A model generated the notes under the pieces. That model did no database searches. It saw nothing but the letters and a program-made list of their open reading frames with translations, and was not told where the DNA came from. A stretch of DNA of 36,379 nucleotides, from positions 1 to 36,379 of IMG/VR virus record IMGVR_UViG_3300025666_000024; one strand, 5' to 3'. The stretch is from a virus. A program made the position numbers and the translations under genes. Positions 26,737 through 33,205 of this stretch are shown here, one piece after another; positions within the stretch are counted from its first letter, which is position 1, and each line of letters opens with the position of its first letter.

Positions 26737-27791
26737 TACTTTCCTCGCTTGTTGTATTGATTTTTTCCACCAGACTTAGCGTCTCTGACGATTACGTTTT
26801 CACCTTTCATCATAGGCTTCTTGCCTTTCATGTTGGCTCCTTTTATTTTACCTACTCGTCTTTCTTGTCTAGCTTCACGTCTTTCTTCACGTCTTTCTTG
26901 TCTAGCTTCTTTAGGAGTTTGTGGGTCACCACCACTTACAATATTAGCTGCTTTTGCGACAACCCTACCAGGTGCCATAGCTATGTCTTTTAGGTTTTCT
27001 GAGTGTTCATAAGCATCTTTCCTATTAGCTTTTTGCATTTTAGCTTTTGAGATAACCCTACCAGGTGCCATTCGCATCGTACCAATACCCATCATGTTTG
27101 CACCATCTCCGTACATGTTAGCTCCTCGACCACCCATATGCTTAGAGATTGAGTTACCCATCATGTTAGCACCTGCACCCTCTTCAGCTTCCTTTCTATC
27201 TCTTCCTTTGCCAAAAGCCTTTCCAGCTAATCCACCAGCTACTGCCCCTAAAGGTCCGAATGCTAACATACCAAGGCCAGCCCCAATGCCAGCACCTTTT
27301 GTTTCTTTTTTACCCATACCTAATAAATCTGGGCCTTTTTCTTTTACCATTTTTTTATTAATTGCATCTAATCCTTTTTGCATAATATTCTTACCCGTTT
27401 CTGTTTTACTAAAATCATTAGCAGCCTGTGATATCTTCTTAAACTCTCCAGAACCCTTCATTTTGAATCCCTTTCCTTCACCAAGGCTTTCAATACCTTT
27501 AATTACCTTTTTTCCAACGGAAATTAATGGTGGTAATACAGTAGCAGCAATACCCGTAGCAGCACCAATCTGGGCAAGAGTTAGACCTCCAGCAGCAGCA
27601 GTAGCAGCAGCAGCAGCATTTGGTCCCTTCCCGTACATACTAGCACCATCCTTGTCAGCTCTTTCGTTTTCTATGTAGTGTAGCCTAGCCTCTGGGCTTA
27701 GGTTTTTGTTGTACGCCATAGATTCATCGTACTTTCTTTCAGCTCTCTTTGATTTTTTTTCAGCCTTTTTGGCTTGTCTCTTTGCTCTCAT
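26736..27791 (-). CDS. Basic glycine-zipper protein with repeated GANM motifs, 351 aa
   Basis: The order is: a Lys/Arg-rich helix (1-25); an Ala-rich run with GPNAAAAATAAAGG near 57-70; a hydrophobic segment up to about 90; a glycine zipper (GAGIGAGLGMLAFGPLGAVA, about 167-186); a cluster of GANMMGN, GRGANMY and GDGANMMGIG (about 203-235); two copies of APGRV[IV][SA]KA; a charged Arg/Glu helix (about 293-310); and a basic tail with GANMKG. Glycine zippers often pack in membranes or oligomers, so a membrane-active or internal virion protein is plausible. I do not recognise a family. A second glycine-zipper protein lies on the far side of the lysis genes. Function unknown. Confidence 0.6.
   Translation of the reverse strand: MRAKRQAKKAEKKSKRAERKYDESMAYNKNLSPEARLHYIENERADKDGASMYGKGPNAAAAATAAAGGLTLAQIGAATGIAATVLPPLISVGKKVIKGIESLGEGKGFKMKGSGEFKKISQAANDFSKTETGKNIMQKGLDAINKKMVKEKGPDLLGMGKKETKGAGIGAGLGMLAFGPLGAVAGGLAGKAFGKGRDRKEAEEGAGANMMGNSISKHMGGRGANMYGDGANMMGIGTMRMAPGRVISKAKMQKANRKDAYEHSENLKDIAMAPGRVVAKAANIVSGGDPQTPKEARQERREERREARQERRVGKIKGANMKGKKPMMKGENVIVRDAKSGGKNQYNKRGK
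26857..26909. repeat. Direct repeat inside the glycine-zipper gene
   Basis: A 20-base unit at 26857-26876 recurs exactly at 26890-26909, with a partial copy between. It encodes the Arg/Glu-rich helix of the 351-residue protein (repeats of RQERRE type). Such a repeat could expand or contract by slippage. Confidence 0.8.
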
Positions 27792-27809
27792 TTTTTGTAA
27801 TTAAATATC

Positions 27810-28301
27810 TTAAAACGGTTTTATAAATTTCCACCCAATCTTAACCAAGACTACGATTGATGCTATTAGTATAATCCAGAACAGATACCTCTTTAGGTAC
27901 CTCTTCATTTGGTCTAGTATTCCTTCCTCCCTTACAACTACCCTTTCAAACGGTATCTCCACCGTGCGTATGATTGTATCGCTTTTGCACTCGCCCTGTA
28001 TGTATGTCGTGTCACCGACCCTAACATACTTAACTCTAAGCTTGTCCTTATATAGATATGTAGTATCTCCAGGTATATCAACAAACGAAGTGTCATATTC
28101 AATCCTGTCCGATATAATGTTGAATGTGTCATGTAGTGTGTCCTTGTTTAAAAGTCTAGGGTATTTAATTGTAAGTTTTTCTATCCTACGTTCAGCCCTC
28201 CTAAATTTATTTTCTAACCTCTGTTCGACAGAACACGAGTTAAATAAAAATACAATTAGGAGTATAAAGAATATACCGTATTTCCTTTTACTCTTTTGCA
28301 T
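27810..28301 (-). CDS. Unimolecular spanin (u-spanin) candidate
   Basis: The protein has 163 residues. The N-terminus is a lipoprotein signal: basic KSKRK, a hydrophobic core (GIFFILLIVFLF) and a lipobox-like FNSC with Cys23. A charged periplasmic part follows (about 25-135). The C-terminus carries one membrane segment (FWIILIASIVVLVKIGW, about 141-157) with a short basic end. A lipidated N-terminus in the outer membrane plus a C-terminal inner-membrane anchor is the design of u-spanins such as T1 gp11, which disrupt or fuse the outer membrane in the last lysis step. The first 46 bases overlap the end of the endolysin gene in another frame, as spanin genes often do. This also says that the host is Gram-negative. 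Confidence 0.75.
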   Translation of the reverse strand: MQKSKRKYGIFFILLIVFLFNSCSVEQRLENKFRRAERRIEKLTIKYPRLLNKDTLHDTFNIISDRIEYDTSFVDIPGDTTYLYKDKLRVKYVRVGDTTYIQGECKSDTIIRTVEIPFERVVVREEGILDQMKRYLKRYLFWIILIASIVVLVKIGWKFIKPF

Positions 28302-28720
28302 TTCAATACTTGATTTCTATTATCCCTTTCTTTGTAAGAAACATGAACCCAGTCTGGGTTATCTTCGTTTCCGTACTCCCAGATAAGCTGGTCAAAGTCC
28401 AAGTTGTCTTTTATAAAGTTAAACATCTCAGCGTTTGACATTCGTCCAAGTGTGTCATCAATGTCCATAGCTGCACCATTAATAGCGCAGTGCTGCGAAC
28501 TTGACGAACCCCCGATAGCTCTATTTAACTCTACACTTCTGAACAGACTGTTGATAGCTATTGGTCCACCAACATGCTCTCTAAGAGGCTCAAACACCTT
28601 CTCACACAGTAGCTTTATGTTTTCCATCTGCTCACCGCTGGGTATGTTTTCTATACCCTTCCTTGTTGCTGTGTTGCTTTTAATTACCTCCTTGTAAGAA
28701 ACGTGTTCAGTTACCTTCAT
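28256..28720 (-). CDS. Endolysin, M15-type peptidase
   Basis: The protein has 154 residues. SLFRSVELNRAIGGSSSSQH leads into His77, followed by AAMDID with Asp86 and later DWVHVSY with His126. These are the three expected zinc ligands of the M15 (D-Ala-D-Ala carboxypeptidase-like) family, which cuts peptide cross-links in the wall. The spacing His77 to Asp86 has 8 residues between, two more than the usual HxxGxxxD. There is no signal peptide, so it needs a holin for release. The ATG overlaps the stop of the small membrane protein (ATGA), and the end overlaps the spanin gene. The lysis role is well supported by context. Confidence 0.8.
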   Translation of the reverse strand: MKVTEHVSYKEVIKSNTATRKGIENIPSGEQMENIKLLCEKVFEPLREHVGGPIAINSLFRSVELNRAIGGSSSSQHCAINGAAMDIDDTLGRMSNAEMFNFIKDNLDFDQLIWEYGNEDNPDWVHVSYKERDNRNQVLKCKRVKGNTVYSLYS

Positions 28721-28884
28721 TTTTTACTTTTAATGGTTATCCATTTATGGAGTGTGTACCCTATGGTCACAGACAGTAGTATTATCTTTAAAGACATCTC
28801 TAGGCTGCTAAAAGATATTCCGAGTGTTGTTATATTAATCAACACGACTTTCATTTCGTTATACATTAACTTAATTAAAGGCAT
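28717..28884 (-). CDS. Small membrane protein in the lysis cassette, 55 aa
   Basis: This short gene starts 2 bases after the stop of the holin-like gene and ends in an ATGA overlap with the endolysin start. It begins MPLIKLMYNEMK and has one hydrophobic helix near residues 31-45 (IILLSVTIGYTLHKW) and a Lys-rich end. I remember similar short proteins in marine Bacteroidota phages. It could be the holin, a pinholin partner or an antiholin. The tight coupling on both sides makes it very likely to be a real gene. Confidence 0.7.
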   Translation of the reverse strand: MPLIKLMYNEMKVVLINITTLGISFSSLEMSLKIILLSVTIGYTLHKWITIKSKK

Positions 28885-28886
28885 TA

Positions 28887-29126
28887 CTATCCCTCTTCTT
28901 TATCCTTCTTGCCAAAAATCTTTCCTGCCTCAGCAATACCAAAAGCACCAAGAGTGACTATAACAAAAGAGTTAAATATAATGTCATTAATAACAAGTTC
29001 TTTTTCCCATAACCCAGTTACAATGTCTGTGACTGCAAAAAGTGTCATCATAGCAAACGAAAGGAAACCCACTATGTTCTTTTCGTTGTACTTATTTCTG
29101 TTTTCAAATATTTTCCAGAAAGACAT
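28887..29126 (-). CDS. Holin candidate, two membrane segments
   Basis: The protein has 79 residues, with two predicted membrane helices (about 17-39 and 48-70), a charged N-terminus and a Lys/Asp/Glu C-terminal tail, the plan of a class II holin. It is directly upstream of the small membrane protein, the endolysin and the spanin. The ATG at 29126 follows the previous stop by one base; an AAGGA about 9 bases upstream is one of the few Shine-Dalgarno-like sites here. Holins are too diverse for a sequence match, so the call rests on topology and position. Confidence 0.6.
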   Translation of the reverse strand: MSFWKIFENRNKYNEKNIVGFLSFAMMTLFAVTDIVTGLWEKELVINDIIFNSFVIVTLGAFGIAEAGKIFGKKDKEEG

Positions 29127-29127
29127 A

Positions 29128-29295
29128 CTAAAATCCTTTTGCTCGTTCAGTTATAGGACCCATCTTGCATGGTGGCTGATTCTTAGCTAAAAGACGAATA
29201 CCGTCAATACCATTACTATCACCCTTTTTGGTTGGAAACTGACTCATATCTAACGGCCCGTCCCATATTGCGTTTATACCTAAATCTTTCTTCAT
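29128..29295 (-). CDS. Small hypothetical protein, 55 aa
   Basis: A complete 55-codon frame fills the gap between two real genes. It starts at ATG 29295 with an A-rich leader and its stop is one base before the holin start. It begins MKKDLGINAIWDGPLD and ends CKMGPITERAKGF. There is no membrane segment. It carries short Gly-Pro motifs like its neighbours. I recognise no family. The close packing supports a real gene. Confidence 0.55.
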   Translation of the reverse strand: MKKDLGINAIWDGPLDMSQFPTKKGDSNGIDGIRLLAKNQPPCKMGPITERAKGF

Positions 29296-29312
29296 TTTCT
29301 TGTTATTTATTT

Positions 29313-29882
29313 TTATACAATTCCCCTTGACTTTTGAGACCCGTAAAGGTCACCAAACAAATTATCAAGATTATCGTTCTGTCTGTTAGACACAGGATTT
29401 ACCGTAGCACCTACTCTAGTTGACTGGGATACAGATTCTGCACCAGTCCTTTCTTTTTGAGTGTATAGACCTTCGTTTTGCTGCTTGAAATATTCAGCCT
29501 GTGCTGGGTTAACATTACCCATCCTAACCTCCTTGGCTTGTCTAGCTAACTCAGATTGTTGTGGGTCAATCGCTGGTGCTGGTGTAGTTGGTGGTGGTAC
29601 TGGTGTAGAATTATCGACTTTTGCTTCCTGTTCTGCCAAAGCTGAGGCAAAGCTAGTCTGAGAGGCCATATTAGTCAAATTAACAATACTCTGGCTGTTA
29701 TTTTCTTTTTTGCTTCCAGAAATACCACCAATAACTGCTCCAGAAACACCACCAATAATTGCTCCACCAGCCCCACCTGCAGAACCAGCGGCACCACCCG
29801 TTAATGCACCCTTTAATGCACCCTTTAATGCACCACGAATAGCATTAGGACCATCACCCCTACTATGCTTAATTTTTTTCAT
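29313..29882 (-). CDS. Glycine-zipper protein, 189 aa
   Basis: Residues 1-16 are basic, with RGDGPNAIRG. Then come three GALK/GALT repeats and a long glycine zipper (GAIIGGVSGAVIGGISG, about 40-56), which looks able to insert in or associate with a membrane. The rest is polar and Gln/Pro-rich (PVPPPTTPAPA near 95) with no motif. Its start overlaps the previous stop (ATGA). Together with the 351-residue protein it makes two glycine-zipper proteins around the lysis cassette. Ejection, membrane damage or virion-internal roles are possible; none is shown. Confidence 0.55.
   Translation of the reverse strand: MKKIKHSRGDGPNAIRGALKGALKGALTGGAAGSAGGAGGAIIGGVSGAVIGGISGSKKENNSQSIVNLTNMASQTSFASALAEQEAKVDNSTPVPPPTTPAPAIDPQQSELARQAKEVRMGNVNPAQAEYFKQQNEGLYTQKERTGAESVSQSTRVGATVNPVSNRQNDNLDNLFGDLYGSQKSRGIV
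29801..29836. repeat. Three tandem 12-base repeats
   Basis: Three consecutive 12-base units (ttaatgcaccct, ttaatgcaccct, ttaatgcaccac) encode the GAL-x repeats at the start of the glycine zipper in the 189-residue protein. The first two copies are identical, which suggests recent or ongoing slippage. Confidence 0.85.
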
Positions 29883-30376
29883 AAGTCCCCCCTCATTTTT
29901 TTAGGTCCAACATTTTTTTTAGCTCTGCTTAAGGCTCTGTCTATAGCCATCATGTTTGCCCCGTCACCGTCTGAGCCGTAACCCATATCCTCAAGTCTAT
30001 CCATTCTATCCTTTCCAGGACCCCTAAGCTTGCCAGCAGCTTCCCTTGACTTAAGTTTAGCTAACTTCTTTTCTTGTCTTCCCTCAAATTTACCAGCCCT
30101 CTTTTCCTGGTTGTATTTCATTTTCTTTTCTCGGTACTCTAGTCTAGCTACCTGGGCAGTGTGGCCCCTCTCCTTTGCTATTCCTTTTCTTATGTCTATC
30201 TCGTCCTGACTTGGTAGTAGTGTCCTGATAGGATACGTTTGCATACCAGATGAGCCGTAGTTTGTTTTAAGTGTGTTGTCACCAGTGCTTGTGTCTAATG
30301 ATGCATTAGTGTTGTACATGTTTGTAACATCCAAACCTGAGTCCACATCCCCTACATATTTCTTATTGTTTGCCAT
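29879..30376 (-). CDS. Basic helical protein with a GANMM motif, 165 aa
   Basis: The N-terminal 60 residues are polar and low complexity (Asn, Thr, Ser, Gly). Residues about 65-125 are a long Lys/Arg/Glu helix (YREKKMKYNQEKRAGKF). Then comes GYGSDGDGANMMAIDRAL and a basic end. The motif GDGANMM also occurs in the 351-residue protein. I recognise no family. The basic helix could bind nucleic acid or another protein, and a virion-internal role is possible given the composition. It is tightly linked to the glycine-zipper gene that follows. Confidence 0.55.
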   Translation of the reverse strand: MANNKKYVGDVDSGLDVTNMYNTNASLDTSTGDNTLKTNYGSSGMQTYPIRTLLPSQDEIDIRKGIAKERGHTAQVARLEYREKKMKYNQEKRAGKFEGRQEKKLAKLKSREAAGKLRGPGKDRMDRLEDMGYGSDGDGANMMAIDRALSRAKKNVGPKKMRGDL

Positions 30377-30400
30377 CTTTAAGTTCTCTTGTAATATATA

Positions 30401-30841
30401 TTACCTGTTTTTGTCATTATTAACTGAAATAATTGATTTAGATAAAACTTTGTCCATGTAAGTCCTACCCAACATAATCTTGTTGTGAGTGCTGGTGGGT
30501 AAATCCTCCTGTCCGAGCATTATCTTATACATCCTGTTAATTAACTGCTTAGTTCTAAGGGCCACCTCGTACACATGGTACCTCTGTGTTGTGTGGTTCC
30601 TTTTTCTCCAGACCACAATCCACCCGTTCTTTAGCAGCCTGTCCCAACGCCTCTTGTCCCAGCTGTAGGAAAACACACCCGTCTCGTAGTCCTTCCTGGT
30701 GAACCTACCCTCACAGTCCAGGTATATTAAAAGCTCTAGGTCAGAGTCTGAAAGGCCATTAACCTTACACGCCCACTTCCTTATTGTCCTGTAATGCTTT
30801 AATAGGTTTATATCTTTTAGAGTCTGTGGCTCTAGCCTCAT
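30401..30841 (-). CDS. Putative winged-helix DNA-binding protein
   Basis: The protein has 146 residues. The order of helices and a small sheet looks like a winged helix of MarR type: LSDSDLELLIYLD, then GRFTRKDYE, then WDKRRWDRLLKNGWIVVWRK (about 62-81), with the wing near RNHTTQRYHVYEV, and a C-terminal helix (LINRMYKIMLGQ). I remember related small proteins in marine phages. It follows groES with an ATGA overlap, so it is translated with the chaperonins. It may regulate phage genes or the chaperonin unit, but no operator is known. Fold call is moderate; role is inferred. Confidence 0.55.
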   Translation of the reverse strand: MRLEPQTLKDINLLKHYRTIRKWACKVNGLSDSDLELLIYLDCEGRFTRKDYETGVFSYSWDKRRWDRLLKNGWIVVWRKRNHTTQRYHVYEVALRTKQLINRMYKIMLGQEDLPTSTHNKIMLGRTYMDKVLSKSIISVNNDKNR

Positions 30842-31098
30842 AACACAACGACAACGTCAAACTCTTTTATCACCTTGTATACCACACCCTTTATCTCCAT
30901 ATCGAAGCCAGCGTGTCTGTCGTAATAAACCGTGTCACCCTCAGTGATACCCTCAACAAGGTTACCAACCTTAGATACTGTAGCCTCTCTGTACCTTATG
31001 TCTTCTTTATGAGCGTCAGACAAGATTAGACCACTCTCGTTCTTAGTGCTTCCCTCCTTTACTGGTTGGATGAGCATGTACTTACCTATAGTCCTCAT
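30838..31098 (-). CDS. groES: Phage co-chaperonin GroES
   Basis: The protein has 86 residues, about 10 fewer than usual GroES. The first strand (IGKYMLIQPV), a Ser/Asn/Lys-rich mobile loop with GLIL (23-26) in place of the usual GIVL, and the closing strands (GDTVYYDRHAGFDMEIKG then YKVIKEFDVVVVL) are clear. The loop tripeptide LIL should bind the apical domain of GroEL. It starts in an ATGA overlap with the end of groEL, so the order groEL-groES is reversed compared with bacterial operons. It likely forms the lid for the phage GroEL. Confidence 0.85.
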   Translation of the reverse strand: MRTIGKYMLIQPVKEGSTKNESGLILSDAHKEDIRYREATVSKVGNLVEGITEGDTVYYDRHAGFDMEIKGVVYKVIKEFDVVVVL

Positions 31099-32636
31099 TT
31101 CTGTCTAAGGTTATTGATTACACAGTTTGTGGACATAATAGTCGTGGACACAGACACAGCGTTCTTTAATGCACTCTTTGTAACGAGTAGTGGGTCAATG
31201 ATTCCAGCCTTTATCATGTCAACTGTTTTTCCAGTCTTTACATCGACCCCATATCCCGTCCTCTTATCGTAGATAATCTCATCGTACTCACCATTTGTCA
31301 TAATAACCTCGTAAGGCTTTCTAATGGCCCTTAAAAGGGCTTGTTCGACCTCATTCGATGTCTTTACCTTGTTGGATGCGTTGAGTAGTGCTACGCCACC
31401 ACCTGGGAGTATTCCCTCCTTTATGGCGGCCCTTGTTGCACAAATAGCATCCTCAACCCTGTCGCTCTTCTCTTTAAGTTCTACCTCAGAGTTGGCCCCA
31501 ACCTTTATGACTGATACCTTACACGATAGTATGGCAAGTCTTTTTTCTAGTTGTAACTTCTTGCCTGGGAACTTTGTTTCCTCCATCTGAGACTTAACTA
31601 GTTCTACAAGCTCTTTTACTTCGTCATTTAATTCATCCACCTCAAGGATTGTCTCCTCCTTGTTGCTTATAGCCTTTGAGCATTCGCCCAAGTGTTCTGG
31701 CTGTATGAGGTCCATGTCATCACCCAGGTCTTCGTTGATTACCGTTGCACCTGTGATAACAGCTAGGTCCTGCATTCTTTCCTTCCTGTTGATACCGTAG
31801 TCTGGTGCGTCAACAACATTGACCTTTATGTTACCCTTTATCTTGTTCATAGCTAAAGCAGAAACAACCTGCTCGTCAGCGTCCCCGATTATAAGTAGCT
31901 CCTTGTTATTCTTTATAACGTATGCTAGTATCGGCTCTATCTTTCTTATGTTATCTATCTTATTCTCTACGATAAGAACCAGGGGGTTGTTTAACACACA
32001 AGACCCACTATCCTTGTCTGTGATAAAGTGAAAGTTCTTCAGTGGCTTATCTAGTGTTGCACCATTAACAACCTCAAACGATGTCTTCTCGTCCCTTGAT
32101 ATCTCCATTGTCACCACACCACCCTTTCCAGATGCGTTGAACGCAGATGATATTATATCACCCAGCTCCTCGTCATTGTTAGATGAAATGGTGGCAACGT
32201 GCTTGAGCATCTCACCACTCACATCCTTGGCCCTGTCTTCTAGGTATTTAATTACTTTTAACGTTGCTGAGTTTATACCAGCCTTAATTTCTCTTTCACT
32301 GAAACCCTCAATCTTTTGGGCCTCATTTATTATTGAGTGGGCTAGTATGGTTGCCGTTGTAGTTCCGTCACCAGCTTCCTCCACTGTCTTTCTTGCCGCC
32401 TGCTTTAACAGTGTGGCACCCATGTTTTCTATTGGGTCTATTAGCGTAACTGCGTTAGCTACCGTCACACCGTCCTTTGTTACCACAGGGTTTCCAGAGC
32501 CGTCCTCTAGAAGCACACACTTACCACTTGCTCCAAGGGTTGAACTTACCGCTAGGTATAGCTTATCTATACCGTTAAACACATTCTCCCTAGCCTCACT
32601 ACCAAAGCTAAGGTGTTTGATTATTTCGTTTGACAT
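31095..32636 (-). CDS. groEL: Phage chaperonin GroEL
   Basis: The protein has 513 residues and the whole GroEL architecture. TKDGVTVA (53-60) gives Asp55, and GDGTTTATIL (89-98) gives Asp90, matching the ATP-site aspartates of E. coli GroEL (52 and 87). EGILPGGGVALLN marks the second half of the equatorial domain and IIDPLLVTKSALKNA the final helices. The usual GPKG near the start is GASGK here, and the protein ends at NLRQK without the Gly-Gly-Met tail. It should fold proteins inside a double ring with GroES. GroEL genes are known from a few phages (such as Pseudomonas phage EL) but are not common. The ATG at 32636 has an A/T leader with a palindrome; no Shine-Dalgarno. Confidence 0.92.
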   Translation of the reverse strand: MSNEIIKHLSFGSEARENVFNGIDKLYLAVSSTLGASGKCVLLEDGSGNPVVTKDGVTVANAVTLIDPIENMGATLLKQAARKTVEEAGDGTTTATILAHSIINEAQKIEGFSEREIKAGINSATLKVIKYLEDRAKDVSGEMLKHVATISSNNDEELGDIISSAFNASGKGGVVTMEISRDEKTSFEVVNGATLDKPLKNFHFITDKDSGSCVLNNPLVLIVENKIDNIRKIEPILAYVIKNNKELLIIGDADEQVVSALAMNKIKGNIKVNVVDAPDYGINRKERMQDLAVITGATVINEDLGDDMDLIQPEHLGECSKAISNKEETILEVDELNDEVKELVELVKSQMEETKFPGKKLQLEKRLAILSCKVSVIKVGANSEVELKEKSDRVEDAICATRAAIKEGILPGGGVALLNASNKVKTSNEVEQALLRAIRKPYEVIMTNGEYDEIIYDKRTGYGVDVKTGKTVDMIKAGIIDPLLVTKSALKNAVSVSTTIMSTNCVINNLRQK

Positions 32637-32641
32637 TACTT

Positions 32642-32655
32642 AATTAAATTTAATT
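32642..32655. promoter_or_regulatory. A/T palindrome in the groEL leader
   Basis: A 14-base perfect palindrome (aattaaatttaatt) lies 5 bases before the groEL start. Its core recurs at 26325-26336 before another gene block. It may be part of a promoter, an operator or just an unstructured A/T leader for ribosome access. Evidence is position and sequence only. Confidence 0.3.
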
Positions 32656-32675
32656 GAACTTGTTATGTTTCGTGT

Positions 32676-32699
32676 TAAGGACGAGTGTAGGGGTCCTTA
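32676..32699 (-). other. Small hairpin upstream of groEL
   Basis: Seven-base arms (32676-32682 and 32693-32699) around a 10-base loop form a perfect stem that includes the stop codon of the previous gene. No U-run follows in the minus sense, so it is not a clear terminator. It might mark the 5' end of the groEL message or slow transcription. Confidence 0.4.
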
Positions 32700-32990
32700 G
32701 ATGTCTGTTTTTTTCTTAACCCTGTTCTTTGCGGTCAGTAGTACCCTCTCCTCTAGCCTAGCCAGACTACTTTTTAGTTTTCCGTTGTCCTCTATCAACT
32801 CCTCTATTCTTTTGTACAGACCCTCTATCCTCTTCTCCAGCTCTCCTATCCTGTTTTTATTGTCTTCCCTGATGCTAGATTTAAAGGAGTTAGAGGTTTC
32901 TATTTTTTTCTTCCATATGTTCCAACCCTCCTTCAAGCCCAAGGCACCAATCAAAGCAACTAACATTGGTATAATAGTCCCTTCGTCCAT
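32697..32990 (-). CDS. Small membrane protein with a coiled coil, 97 aa
   Basis: One membrane helix (about 6-22, IIPMLVALIGALGLKEGW) is followed by a charged linker and a long coiled coil (about 45-85, IGELEKRIEGLYKRIEEL) with a basic end. This plan suits an inner-membrane spanin-like or holin-like accessory protein, or a membrane anchor. It lies upstream of groEL and 3.6 kb from the main lysis genes. With no lipoprotein partner next to it, and a u-spanin already present, its role is open. Confidence 0.5.
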   Translation of the reverse strand: MDEGTIIPMLVALIGALGLKEGWNIWKKKIETSNSFKSSIREDNKNRIGELEKRIEGLYKRIEELIEDNGKLKSSLARLEERVLLTAKNRVKKKTDI

Positions 32991-32992
32991 AT

Positions 32993-33205
32993 TTATATTC
33001 CTTCGTTATTAAATTCGTATCTCCAAGCGTTGAATGCTGAAGCTGATTCAAACATTTTGACTTTTGCGGAATCAATCGAAACCGTGCTTTCAATTCCAAC
33101 GTGTTCAGTTGTGCTTTCGTCCTCGTTGTAATAAACGAAATCCCAAGTTATAGCCGTGTCGGCTACTTCATAGGTATTGTCTGTTATGTATCCGTAGTGT
33201 GTCAT
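32993..33205 (-). CDS. Small protein after the LamG gene, 70 aa
   Basis: The frame can be opened upstream from a TTG at 33223, but the ATG at 33205 overlaps the previous stop as TAATG, the usual junction here, so that start is chosen. The protein is small and soluble (MTHYGYITDNTYEVADTAI, then a beta-like middle) and ends AFNAWRYEFNNEGI. It could be a fibre-tip or fibre-assembly partner because of its place next to the fibre genes. I recognise no family. Confidence 0.5.
   Translation of the reverse strand: MTHYGYITDNTYEVADTAITWDFVYYNEDESTTEHVGIESTVSIDSAKVKMFESASAFNAWRYEFNNEGI

Noticed and set aside
27094-27678. Plus-strand Pro/Ala-rich open frame of 194 codons
   Set aside because: It is the complement of the Gly/Ala/Lys-rich 351-residue gene and has no start context or family.
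30401-30841. Winged-helix gene as a toxin-antitoxin or defence component
   Set aside because: It has no toxin-like partner; its coupling to groES gives a simpler reading as a phage regulator.
32137-32643. Plus-strand open frame of 168 codons over groEL
   Set aside because: It is the mirror of the groEL frame, Ser/Leu-rich without motifs; GroEL on the other strand is certain.
32676-32699. Hairpin before groEL as a terminator
   Set aside because: No U-run follows it in the gene sense, so I list it only as a hairpin.
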